NCBI RefSeq assembly: GCF_907164915.1
Contig: NC_061867.1
Location: forward strand, 2,503,676-2,567,675
Direction: 5' to 3'
Length of the DNA stretch: 64,000 nucleotides
From: Impatiens glandulifera
Lineage: Eukaryota > Streptophyta > Magnoliopsida > Ericales > Balsaminaceae
In this document: piece after piece, positions 10,111 to 21,094 of the stretch
Layout: each line of letters begins with the position of its first letter
Position numbering within the stretch: position 1 is the first letter of the stretch
Translations under genes and position numbers: made by a program
Notes under the pieces: model-generated
Database searches by the model: none
Seen by the model: only the letters and a program-made list of their open reading frames with translations
What the model was told of the DNA's origin: nothing

Positions 10111-12491
10111 TCATACCGGAATATGTGATTCACTAGTTATTCTTGTTGATTTTCGTTTTCTTGAGTTCTTCTCCAGTCCACCTTTCCTTCTCTTACCCGA
10201 CTTTGTTGGCTTCTTAGTTTTCATTCCTTTTGCTTGCACAGGGGCACCCTCGGCCGAACGTGATAAACCGGTTGGTGGAGTTTGCATATTTAAACTCTCC
10301 TGCAATTTTTTATCCACAAACGTGCACTGGCTCAGCATGATTTCTTTGACATGATTGTAAGTGTCATCTCTTTCGGCTGCCTTGTTAAATAAATGCATGG
10401 ACAACCCACACAAATCTCTGTATCTTATGTTATGAAGCTCACTCGGATCAACATTAGTACTGTCCACGATTGGATCAGTTCCAAATATTCCATCTTTGGC
10501 TGTTCTTGTCCACCTCTTCAATATCAACGCCGGAGGAATCTTCAACACGTCAATCGTTGTGAAAATCTTTAGGATGTGAGCACACAAAATCCCTCCAAAT
10601 TCAAATTTACAGCAGCTACACTCGATATTCTTATCGTCATTCTTATGAACTATAACTGTATGAGAGCATCTCCTAGTGTGGGGTGTTACCTTGTATTTTC
10701 TGTGTGTGTCAACATCCTCTAACATTTCAACACCACAATCATGCGACATAAACCATTGTTGTTCAAAGCACTTAAAGACCTCTGGGGTGTAAACTTTGCA
10801 GGCATCCTTTAAGATCAAAACTGGATAGTTAAGACTTGGTTGGCTGGTAATTGATTTGAAATCAGCCTTCAACACATCATATCTTCTTTCATCAAGTAGT
10901 CTTTCAAAGTGTTTGAAAAATTCTAAAAACTTGTGTTTGTAGGAGCAGTACCTTTTCAACATACTGTTCATACTCTCACTTCTCTGTGTTGTAGTCATAT
11001 CAGCACAAAATATTTGTCGTCCATACACTAATGCCCACTTTCGCCTGATGCTAAACATGCGTTTCAACCAATCGTTGTTTTCAAGCCCGTAGTTTGTCAA
11101 CATTTGATTCCAAGCTTCAACAAACTCTATCTCTTCTTCAAAATCATATATGCACGAAGAAAAATCCTTAGAAAAATCTCTGAAATTATGGAACACCGAG
11201 CTAAGATGTATGGCTGCATTTTGAAATATGTGCCAAATACAGAGACGATGATTTGTTTCGGGCCATTGAGACGCCAAGGCCTTAGCCATGGCCGCGTCTT
11301 GATCTGTAAGAATGGTTTTTGGTTTTTTCCCATGCATAGCTTTGGTGAAAGTCTCAAACAACCAATCAAAAGTCATCGCAGTTTCATCGTATAATAGAGC
11401 TGCTCCAAAAAGAATTGATTGTTTGTGATGATTGACACCTACAAAAAGCGCAACTGGACGACCTTCATTATTCTTCTTGTATGTGGTGTCAAAACTGACC
11501 ACGTCTCCGAAGTATGAATAATCGGACCGCATGTTGGAATCACACCAAAAAATATTCGTTATCAAATCGTCCGCATCAAGTTGAAAAGCATTATAAAAAC
11601 CAGGATCATTGGATTGTTTGTTCTGCAAATACTCTAATACACCCCCTGTTTCCCCAAAATTACACTCTCTGGTTCTTTTCGTGCGCATGTAATTTTTGTA
11701 ATCCTCAGGAAGAAAACCTAGATTCTCCCTTCCACCGATTTGTTTAGACATTAGAGCATGTGATGACTTAGGAGGAATTCCCACGTTAGTGGCCATCTCG
11801 ATATGTAAGCCTGCAACTGCAGAAATATTCCTATGGCATCTATACAGGTGAGTTTTCTTTGGACTTGCAAGAGGATGACTATGATCACTAATAAAATTTA
11901 CCACTTGGAACTTTCCATTGTCTGCACGCTTTATCCTCAATTTCGCTTCACAACAGAACCGAGTCACAGAACGTCTACGTTTCACATAGACATCACGTTT
12001 GTCCTTTCCCCGTTCACCCTGTGCACTACAACAAAAAACTCTATCCAGTATTTTACCCTCCTTGTCTACATGTTTTGAACTGCGCCTTATACCAAATCCT
12101 ATTAGTTTAGCGTATGCTAAGTAGAATACGTAGCCTTCTTCTTCACTCTCAAATTCTCTACCTAAAAGTGGAATTAAGTTGGATTCGATGTCCTCCAAAG
12201 GTTGGCCGTTTCCATCGAAATTCAATTGACGACGACAAGTAGCAGATTCGCTGTTCAGTTTGAACAAGTGGAAAATAAAGGTTTGTAGATTATTGGAAAA
12301 TGAAAACAATATAAGCGAAGAATGCTTCACTTCAACAGTATGAAGATTGTAATATTAGGCGAATATAGTTTCGCTTCATAAGATATTATCTCATAATATA
12401 GTAGTGAAGAGATCTTCGCTTACATGTGCACTACAAAAATTGGAGAAGTTAAAAAATGTTACCTTAAATCAATAATATCATTCTCGTCCAT
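10111..12491 (-). CDS. FAR1/FHY3-type MULE transposase (or domesticated relative), two exons
   Basis: Proposed exons on the minus strand: 12491-12463 (MDENDIIDL, ending in a GT donor) and 12250-10111 (after a CTGAACAG acceptor). They join in frame to give 722 residues. A continuous reading from 12330 is possible but would begin inside the intron. Domains: an N-terminal FAR1 zinc-finger DNA-binding region (FCC...RFCCEAK...DHSHP, about residues 50-140); a MULE DDE core with Asp in VVSFDTTY (about 264), Asp in ILTDQDAAM (about 326) and Glu in QRSESMN (about 435); a SWIM finger CSCC...CAH (about 554-568); and a basic Lys/Arg-rich tail like a nuclear signal. All key residues are present and there is no internal stop. 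Placement beside an Ulp1-like gene and terminal-type tandem repeats favours a Mutator-like transposon over a resident FRS transcription factor. Confidence 0.85.
12310..12422. repeat. Cluster of GCGAA/TTCGC palindromes in the transposase intron
   Basis: AAGCGAAGAATGCTTC (about 12313), AGGCGAATATAGTTTCGCTT (about 12358) and GTGAAGAGATCTTCGCTTAC (about 12402) are three short near-palindromes of the family seen at 9.4-9.7 kb and 14.4-15.5 kb. All but the first base or so of the cluster falls in the predicted intron. Confidence 0.6.
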
Positions 12492-13193
12492 ATCATTCTC
12501 GCTGATACGTATTCCTTCCTGATAATCAAAAAGAACATGACCTTTTCATGTCGATGATTCAAAAAACATAGAAAAGGTTGGGAAGAAAAGTAAAGGAGGT
12601 ATAAATGACATTCAAAAACAAACCATTTTATAATTTAGGAAGACGGATTGATATTATAATGAAGTCTCCGGCGAAGGAGAGGTCGATGGTAGACAATGTA
12701 GTATAACTCCGGCGAAGAAATGGTCGTACAGTAGAGAGAGAGAAGAGTACAAAGTTGTCTAGCTTAGCAGCATGGCTTGCTGCATGCAGCATTTAATGAA
12801 AAGGTGGCAGGTGTTAGGTGGCGGTGAGGTGACTTGTTAAAAAAATTATTTCATTTTAATAATTAAATGACAAAAATTATTATGAAATTAAATTAATAAA
12901 TCAATCAATCAATCAGTCTGCGAAGATTTCTTCACATTATTGTTTTGACAATTGTTTTACAAATATTATTTTGACAGTAGTTTTAAAAAATATTAATTAT
13001 TTATCAAATTTATACTTCAATTTATACAGTATTTGTTAATGTTTCAAGATTTAGTTAAATATAAGGCTGATGTTTAAAAAAAAAAACAATTCGAAGAACA
13101 AAAAACATAATTCTGAAATCAAATATGACATTGAATTTTCAAGAATGCAAAATATTCAAATATTAAGTAACAAATTAAACCAACACATGTCTA
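12492..13193. other. Spacer upstream of the transposase gene
   Basis: No gene seen. The left part (12600-12760) is GC-richer, contains an AGAGAGAGA tract and is a plausible 5' leader for the minus-strand transposase. From about 12840 the sequence is AT-rich with a short ATCA tetranucleotide run at 12898-12914. Confidence 0.5.
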
Positions 13194-14402
13194 TTACAAA
13201 AACAAAGGCTGCAAATCACAAGCAGCAATGGATTCTAGCAAGCTTGTGTGAGGAACACCAAACACATCCAAATATGTCTTCAGAGGATTCTCTGCCTCAA
13301 ATACCCAAACAAGTTCATTAACATCGTGCCTAGACTTGTCGTATACAACTATAGTTTTGTCGTCCTCGGGCTCGACAAATGGATTCTCCATTTCTTTAGT
13401 TGTACCTCCTCCAGCAATTACAAACCCCATAAGATCAAGTTTGTAAGCCGGGATGAATTCCCCTGCAAATATGAAGGTGTAACTGTCGAAGAGTTTGGGC
13501 AGCTGAAAGAAAATACAATACATTATTAGTAATGATGGACAATTGAATATCATATGGAGGATGGAATAAGACAAAACTTACATTGTTCAAATAACGCATT
13601 CTGCCAGCTCTTGGACCGCCCAAAGTCCCATGATTATCTCGCTGCACCTCGTATGGTTCCTCGTCCACGTAACAGTTAAATCTGATTGATGATTTTATCC
13701 CTGTATAAAAGCAATAGGTGTTTTTAGTTTCATATATGTGAAAATGAATATTGAGTTAACAGTAAAGGGTTAAGAATAACAGAGTCTCACAATCAATGGT
13801 AAGGACCCAACTCCCGTTCAATATGCCCTTCAATACTTTGATAGTGCGACCGCATCCACCATTAGAATCGGTGGATGCTATGACGTGGGTAACATCGTCT
13901 CGCCACCTCATTGACACCGTGGCACCACATGTGTTAGCATATTGTTGCATCAAGTGCTGTTTAAGAACAATCATAAATATTTCAGTTAAACAGGATGAAA
14001 ACTTAAACAATATGGAAAAAAAAGGGAGAAATGTAACGAAGAGTACTATCTCTTCACTTCTTAATTGATTTGGGCATAAAATCCAATCTTTGCCAAAGTT
14101 TTGGACGGATGCTGAGGCAGCCTGCACGTGCATGAAAAAAACATTGATTTACAGTCAAGGTAACATTTTGAGAGTAGGGTTTCCAAAAGATTAAAGAGAC
14201 AACAACATCACATAACAGAATCTAGTGTAGTAGTTCCATAATCCTAAATATTAAAAGCTACTAGTCAGGAATACGTACCATTGAGGAGTCGTGAAGATGT
14301 GGATTCAGGTTCGGTCGACGGGGAGCCGGTTACGAATCGCCGTGAAAAGGAGGCAGGAAGAGAGAGAGATGAATCGGGCGGAAATGATAATAAAATAATC
14401 AT
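13194..14402 (-). CDS. Tandem-BRCT protein resembling the BRCA1/BARD1 C terminus, five exons
   Basis: Proposed exons on the minus strand: 14402-14279, 14111-14047, 13956-13791, 13700-13582, 13502-13194. All introns are GT/AG, the phases match at every junction, and the total is 783 nt (260 residues plus stop). After about 41 Ser/Pro-rich residues comes a first BRCT with RWRDDVTHVIASTDSNGG, RTIKVLKGILNGSWVLTIDW and VDEEPYEV. The second BRCT starts LPKLFDSYTFIFAGEFIPAYK and ends LLESIAACDLQPLF. This order and wording match the C terminus of plant BRCA1/BARD1 proteins, which bind phosphopeptides in DNA repair. The RING domain and all middle parts of BRCA1/BARD1 are absent. It may be a gene fragment captured by the Mutator-like block and provided with its own first exon; the open frame argues against old decay. 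Confidence 0.72.
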
Positions 14403-14429
14403 ATTAGGGGGTATATATATTCATGTAAC

Positions 14430-14620
14430 CGGGGCGAACATGTCTTCTTTCGAAAAGCGACTATTCATTCCATGTAACATGACACAGGGACCAGGGGCGA
14501 ATAAGTGTTCTCTCGAGAAGCGACTATTCAATCCATTTTACATGGAACATGGTCTAGGCGAACAAATGTTCTTTTCCAGCGAAAAAATTGAAATAAAGAA
14601 AAAAAAGTAATGAATTAATT
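14430..14620. repeat. Palindrome-rich 5' flank of the BRCT gene
   Basis: Two variants of GGGGCGAA(C/T)A...GAAAAGCGACTATTCA(T/A)TCCAT lie in tandem (about 14433 and 14496), followed by GGCGAACAAATGTTC (about 14558). The words ACATG and CATGTAA also repeat. This continues into the 275-bp tandem repeats. Confidence 0.6.
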
Positions 14621-15500
14621 GAAGCAAATATATCTTCGCTCCAGAGAGTCTCGAGGCAAAAAAAATGAATTAAAAAAAAAATAGGAAAAAAAACTAGCCG
14701 GTAATTGAGGCGAAGATTTGTTCGGTTGCTGCATGTCATCTTCAATTAATTGAATTAATATTTAAAAAACGGAAATATAAAATCCATGTAATTTTGGTCT
14801 TCACATAAACGGGTAAGTGTCTTTACATGGTATTCAAGCGGTCTTTACATGTGTGGGTAGGGGGGATTTACATGGGGTTTTTATTAAAATTAATTGAAGC
14901 AAAGAGATCTTCGCTCCAGAGAGTCTCGAGGCAAAAAAAATGAAATAAAAAAAAAATAGGAAAAAAAAAATAGCCGGTAATTGAGGCGAAGATTTGTTCG
15001 GTTGCTGCATGTCATCTTCAATTAATTGTATTTATATTTAATAAACGGAAATATAAAATCCATGTAATTTTCGTCTTCACATAAACGGGTAAGTGTCTTT
15101 ACATGGTATTCAAGCGGTCTTTACATGTGTGGGTAGGGGGGATTTACATGGGGTTTTTATTAAAATTAATTGAAGCAAAGAGATCTTCGCTCCAGAGAGT
15201 CTCGAGGCAAAAAATATGAAATAAAAAAAAAATAGGAAAAAAAAAATCCGGTAATTGAGGCGAAGATTTGTTCGGTTGCTGCATGTCATCTTCAATTAAT
15301 TGTATTTATATTTAATAAACGGAAATATAAAATCCATGTAATTTTGGTCTTCACATAAACGGGTAAGTGTCTTTACATGGTAGTCAAGCGGTCTTTACAT
15401 GTGTGGGTAGGGGGGTTTTACATGGGGTTTTTATTAAAATTAATTGAAGCAAATATATCTTCGCTCCAGAGAGTCTAGAGGCAAAAAAAAATTAAATAAA
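14621..15500. repeat. Tandem repeat, about 275 bp, three full units plus a partial
   Basis: Units begin GAAGCAAA-TATATCTTCGCTCC or GAAGCAAAGAGATCTTCGCTCC at about 14621, 14896, 15172 and 15446 (periods 275, 276, 274). Each unit carries CCGGTAATTGAGGCGAAG, TTGTTCGGTTGCTGCATG and three TTTACATG words. This kind of direct repeat is common in subterminal regions of plant Mutator-like elements, though here that role is inferred from position only. Confidence 0.9.
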
Positions 15501-15966
15501 AAAAGTAAATAAAAAATCCAAGAAAATAAAAGATTGAATTACTTGAAGCGAATATTATATCGCTGCCTGTGTTATTTAATAAATTAAATTAATATTTAAT
15601 AAACTTAAAGAAAATCTGACTGTCAATTCGGTCTTTACATGGAAGTGTAAGTGTATTCTCACGAACGGCAGGCGTTCTTCTCATGGGTGGGTATGCGGGG
15701 TTTACATGAGGGTCATGGCAACGGGCGTGTAGATCAGAGCGAAGATATCTTATCTGGGTATTATCTGAATATTATATTATTTCCGGGCGTTAACGGGCGC
15801 TTCCGTTAACGGCGTCTTGTGTGAACCCGGGCCTAAACCCGGATTCCGGATTCTCCCTCCCTCCGTCTCCTGCCCAGATTGATTTATTATTAAATTAATA
15901 ATGCTGCAATCTGATTGGTGCGCCACAGGGGAACACGGCAATCGGTAGCAGAAGATCTGAACTGCT
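15501..15966. other. GC-richer right end of the Mutator-like block
   Basis: The first part continues the GAAGCGAA and TTTACATG motif series. From about 15780 composition shifts to GC-rich, with CGTTAACGGGCG and CCGTTAACGGCG at about 15787 and 15803 and CCCGGGCCTAAACCCGG at about 15827. It ends where homology to the 4.9-kb array begins. It is probably the element's terminal region, but no matching left terminus is visible. Confidence 0.4.
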
Positions 15967-16203
15967 GGCAAGACTCCGGAGTAGAAATTTCCTAGGTCAG
16001 TCCATTAAATAAAATAAAGAACAAATTTCTAGTATTTTATAATTATCAAATGGTTTAACCTAGTGGTTTAGGGTGAAAATTTAAGTTTATACTCTAGTCA
16101 TGAGTTTTAACCTTACCAAAAATTAATTTTTTATCATTTTTTTTAGCGATCAAAATTCACGTTTTTTTTAGGTTGGGCAGCTCAAAAGTCGGGGCCGGCT
16201 CTG

Positions 16204-16790
16204 CTCACAATCATCTGTAGAAGCCGAATATCGTAGTTTTGCGAATATGATATGTGAGATCAAATGAATATGTTATCTTCTAAATGACTTGAGAGTCAAA
16301 ACAACATTTTCAATTAGACTTTGGTGTGACAATCAAGTGAGTGGATCTTCGAAAATACAGTTTTTCATGAAAGAACGAAACAAATCGAAATCAATTGTGA
16401 AACAAATTTAAAATTGGAATTATTTTGTTGCAACATATTCCGTTCAAACATTTTTTGAAAAGCATTAGCTGTCATCCATTTTCAGAATTAAAGAACAAAC
16501 TTAATTTTTAAAATATTCAGAGGAGGGATATAAAACAATATGTTAAGCTTGTTTTATTTATTAAATTATGTTATATTTTAATACATTATGTTCTTCATAT
16601 ATTTAAACGTAAACAAAACAATCATTTAAGGATTGTTTAGTAATTATTATATTTTATTATTAAAAGGTAAAAGATTTGATAATCCCCAAAGTTGCTTTTT
16701 ATTTTTTCTATCGGTAACCTTAGCTCAATATTCTCTCATCTTGTTGATTCACCGCCATTGTCACAAATTTCCAGGTTTCTTTCATTTAAT
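16204..16790 (+). mobile_element. Copia RNase H 3' end, polypurine tract and partial LTR (array unit 1)
   Basis: The + strand reads SSVEAEYRSFANMICEIK and then a stop where a Trp is expected, followed by further RNase H wording (LWCDNQVSG, FMKERNKS) with more lesions. This is the C-terminal RNase H of a Copia polyprotein. GAGGAGGGA at about 16520 is the polypurine tract and TGTTAAGCTTG at 16541 is the likely LTR start. The LTR is cut short beside the TLP tail. The same piece is repeated in units 2 to 4 from about 21095, 26046 and 30986. Confidence 0.7.
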
Positions 16791-16829
16791 CAAACAAAAC
16801 AGTTAATAAAATGTATTTAACATAAATTG

Positions 16830-17120
16830 TTATTGTTTTGACAAGAAAATATAAAACTGTTTGTTACAACTCTTGAATGCAGGAGCAACAACTGTTATTT
16901 TAGCCTGAGGAATAATAATAGTAGAATTACTTTGGCATATTGATACTGTTGTTGTTGTGTTCCTTGTTATTGTATTTGTTAACACCGAACCAGTTGGGCA
17001 GAAAACAACCTTGTAGTCAGTTCCTCCCGGGCAAGTAATAATAGTAGAATTGTATATTAATAAAATTATATTTAAATTTGTATTTATATGATTTAAATTT
17101 CTAGAACTGTTTGGGATCAT
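16830..17120 (-). pseudogene. TLP C-terminal fragment in array unit 1
   Basis: Only the last part of a thaumatin-like gene is present, from [16 protein letters not shown] to the stop after [14 protein letters not shown], including the two-cysteine C-terminal extension. It is closest to the gene at 47349 (shared [18 protein letters not shown]). Upstream the frame stays open into unrelated AT-rich sequence, giving a 96-residue ORF starting MIPNSSRN. There is no signal peptide, so a functional product is unlikely. Confidence 0.9.
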
Positions 17121-17269
17121 AAATTACTCTCTGCTAACTAACTAACGAAAGTTGAGAAAAGACTACATAAAAGAAAATTGGCAAGTCCAATTTGGAGAAA
17201 AGACTATTAAAAAAAATTAAGTGGGAATATTGAGATACACAATATCGAACAAAACCTTGGGAGTACAAT

Positions 17270-17477
17270 TAGGGGCGGAGCCAGGATTTCAAACTTATCC
17301 GGGCTAATTTTTTATTAAAAAAATCTACCCGGACTAGTTATGTCGCCAACACCTTTTACCGACGGGAAATAACCAATAACGACGGTAATGTACTGTCGTT
17401 ATTTATTAAATACATATAGTCTATTTGGGGCTACCCGGGTTCCAGCCCGGGCCGACTTGTATTTGGCTCCGCCCCTG
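17270..17477. mobile_element. hAT-type MITE (array unit 1), 8-bp target duplication
   Basis: About 208 bp bounded by inverted ends (C/T)AGGGGCGGAGCCA and TGGCTCCGCCCCTG. AGTACAAT is duplicated on both sides (17262-17269 and 17478-17485). An 8-bp duplication with CAGGGG ends fits the hAT superfamily. It has no coding capacity. Internally it holds CCCGGGTTCCAGCCCGGG and GACGG/CCGTC inverted words. Confidence 0.9.
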
Positions 17478-17759
17478 AGTACAATATAACTTTTATTTTT
17501 TAAATATCTTTTATTAATTTTAGGTTTAATAGTTTATTTGTCAGAATTTATGAAAACAAATCAAATTATTGAGAAATAAAAAACAAGCAAATTTTTCATA
17601 GATAAAAAGTCAAACCTCAAGTGTGTGGCAAGTGTGTGTCACAAAGAGTTGGAACTCAAAATTCAATTTGTCAAATTGTGCCTTGTTTGACCAAAGAAAG
17701 TACCTTTAAAGTTTGAAATAAAAAATAAAGCATTTGTAAACTAAAAGAAGAAAATGACT

Positions 17760-18579
17760 CCAAACAGGCCCAAATTTCTAGAATAATAAGGGCTTGTTTT
17801 TTTAGACTAAATTAAATTTTCATTTTTTTCACTGATAGGACGAGATAAGAAACGACTATAATACCCTTATATTTATTTTTGTAGAGTTTTCAAAAAATTC
17901 TACAAATAATATTAATAAATTTTAATATTACTTATAATAATATAAAAGTTTAATTATTTAAATAGTTTTTTATATTGAATATTTTGTTTTTTTATTAAAA
18001 ATATTTAAATTAATATTTATAAAATATTTTTTAATTTAATAAAAAAAGTTTAAAACAATTAAATAATATAATAAGATTTTCAATACATAAATAATTAAAA
18101 AAATAATTAAAAAATATTAATAAATTTTAGTTAAAAATTTAGTTAATAAATAATTAAAATAATATTTATTTAAATTTCATTAATTTATATAATAATTGAT
18201 TATTATTTTTTAAGTTTTTAATTCAAAATAATTAAAATATATATTTTTAAAATATCTTTGATTTATATTTAATATTTATTTATTTTATATAAAAATTTGA
18301 AAATATTTAAAAATTATTTATATAATTTTATTAAGATTTAATAATTTAAAAAACAATTTAACTCATAAATTATATATATATATATATTAAAACGTTATTT
18401 AAATTATTTAAATTTTATTTAAAATAAGTTAATAAATAATATTGGATTTAGAAATAATAATAAAAGTATTTATGTTTTATATTTTTAATAAATATAAATT
18501 TTAACACCGATATATAATTTATTTAAAAAAATAAAATCTTATTTATAAAATTATATTATTCTAAATTTTAATTAATATT

Positions 18580-18611
<32 letters not shown>

Positions 18612-20735
18612 TCTTCAGTTAAATTTTATATAATGTTTTTAATATAGTTAATATAATTTTTAAAATAAAATATTTTTATAATTATAAAAATATATAAAAT
18701 AATAATTTCATCTTTTCAAAAAAAAAATAAGAATTTGTTAATTTTATATAAAATTAATAATTTTATTTTATCAGTTTTTTTAAATCTAAATAAATCCTTT
18801 TATTTATTTAAATAAATAAACTAAAATAAATTAATAAAATCTAATAAATATATTAGTTAAAGATAAAAAACTATTATATTTATTTATATTTTAAATATAT
18901 ATTTTTAAACTAAATTTTAAATTACTTAATTAATTAATAATATTGTTTTAATTTAGTAAATTGATATTATAAATATATTAAATAAATATACATACCATAA
19001 ATATTTATTTATATTTTTAAAATCTTGTTATCTAAATCATATTATTTTATTTTTCTATTCTTTTTTTTCTTTTTAACAATTTAATTAAAATTATTAGAAA
19101 TATGTTCATAAATTTAATTATAATAATAATTATTGTAAAAAATAATTGTTTTAAAATTTATTATAAAATAATATACAAAAAATTATTAGAAATATGTTCA
19201 TAAATTTAATTATAATCATAATTATTTTAAAAATAATTGTTGTAAAATTTATTATAAAATAATATACTTATTGTTTAAAAATAAAATAATAAAATTTAAA
19301 TATTTTTTTATTGTTTAAAAATAAAATAATTTAAAATTTAGTTTAAAAAATAAATTTAAAAATTATAAAATAATATTTTTAATTATTTATTGAATTTGTT
19401 TGAAATGTGTAGAATGACTTCTAAAAACATATATTTTTTATTATTAATTGTAAAAATATAAATTGTAATATTAAAATTGATCATAAAATAAGAATTAGAA
19501 AATTTCAATATAAATTAATCATATTATTCTTAACATACAGATTATTTATAATTTATAAAGAAAGAGGAGGAACTAGAGATTTAAAAAATGATTCTTTCAT
19601 GAAAAATCAAAATTTATTAATTTTTATATAAACATAATAATTTTTTTATATTTTTTAAAAATAAATAATTTTATTTATTTAAATAAAATAATAAAAACTA
19701 ATAAATATATTAGTTAAAGATTAAAAATATTATATTTACGAATATTTTAAATATAATTTTTTATAACTAAATTTTAAATTATATTAAGAATAATTATTAA
19801 AATTTCTATATTATTTTAAAATAATTTTTTTAACAATAATTTTTTAAATATCTATGATTATAACTAAATTTATTAACTTCTTTCTAATAATTTTTAATTA
19901 AATTGATAAAAAGAAAAGGAAATGGAAAAATAAATTAAATGATTTAACTAATAAAAAATTTAAAATATTTCATTAATAATAATAATAAAAATTCTATAAT
20001 AGAATTAAAATTTATTTATTGTTTATGTACTTTTTATTAATTATTTATAACAATTTGATTATTTTATATGTTAAAAATATATTTATTTATATTAAATATT
20101 TTTGAACATCTTAATTACAGTATGCAATTATTATAATAATTATTATTATCATTATAATAATTATTGTAATTATTATAATTATTATAATAATAATAATTTG
20201 TTTTATTTTAATTATTATTAATATTATTTTGAAAAAGGTATACATATATATATTTTACTATTATTATAATTTTCTTAAAGTTATAAAATGCAAAAAAAAT
20301 ATATATATATATATGGAAAAAATATAGTTACTTTATAAATCAGTCCTTACTAACTAAAAAATTATTTTTCACCTTTTCCATTTATCAAAATTTAAGAGTT
20401 ATTGACGAGAGTGCACTAGTTTGTAAAAAAGACATTATTATTATAATTTTAACAAAATTTAGAATAATTAAAAAAAATGTAAAAACATTATTAATATTAT
20501 TATTGTTATTAAATTTTTTATTATTATAATTATTATTATTATTTAAATATATATATATATATATTTATTATTATTATTATTATAATTATTATTATAATTA
20601 TAATTATTAAAATTATTAAACTATTATTATATTATTATATTATTACTATAATAATAATAATAATTATTATTATTAATTTGATAATTATTATATTTATTAT
20701 TTTTATTGTTATAATTATTATAATTATTATAATAT
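17760..20735. repeat. Extreme AT-rich block, array unit 1
   Basis: Nearly 3 kb is almost wholly A and T, with (TA)n tracts (about 18370, 18590, 20310, 20550), long ATT/AAT runs able to fold on themselves (20130-20200, 20500-20720) and an internal near-duplicate (19098 and 19180, TATTAGAAATATGTTCATAA). No gene is seen. Equivalent blocks are 22690-25695 and 27640-30635. Confidence 0.9.
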
Positions 20736-20854
20736 ATGACTTTTTGTCCAGATTCAATGTTCAGATTCAAGACGATCCTATTAGATTACTATTAGATTAG
20801 GTAAATCAAGAAAAAACAAAAGTCTCAACATCAGAAATTGCCTAAGGTAAGCCT
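20736..20854 (+). other. Exon-like scrap at unit 1 / unit 2 junction
   Basis: After an ATG at 20728 region the frame reads DFLSRFNVQIQDD, then the sequence duplicates CTATTAGATTA, breaking the frame. In units 2 and 3 the frame continues PIRLGKSRNKQKS...QKLPK and meets AAG|GTAAGC, a good splice-donor match. I do not recognise the protein. Confidence 0.3.
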
Positions 20855-21094
20855 GGCAAGACCCCAGACTAGAGCAGAAATTTACTAGGACAGTCCATTA
20901 AATAAAATAAAAAACAAATTTCTAGTATTTTATAATTATCAAATGGTTTAACCTAGTGGTTATGGTGAAAAATTAAGTTTATACTCTAGTCATGAGTTTT
21001 AACCTTACCAAAAGTTAATTTTTTATCATTTTTTTTAACGATCAAAATTCACGTTTTTTTAGGTTGGGCAGCTCAAAAGTCGGGGCCGGCTCTG

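Noticed and set aside
10111..12330. FAR1-type protein as a normal FHY3/FAR1 light-signalling gene
   Set aside because: Not fully excluded, but the linked Ulp1-like gene, palindromes and tandem repeats fit a Mutator-like transposon better.
14281..14610. 109-residue plus-strand ORF upstream of the BRCT gene
   Set aside because: It overlaps the first BRCT exon in antisense and runs into palindromic repeats; no domain is recognisable.
14621..15500. CRISPR-like array
   Set aside because: Direct repeats of about 275 bp without spacers, in a plant genome; this is a tandem repeat, not a CRISPR.
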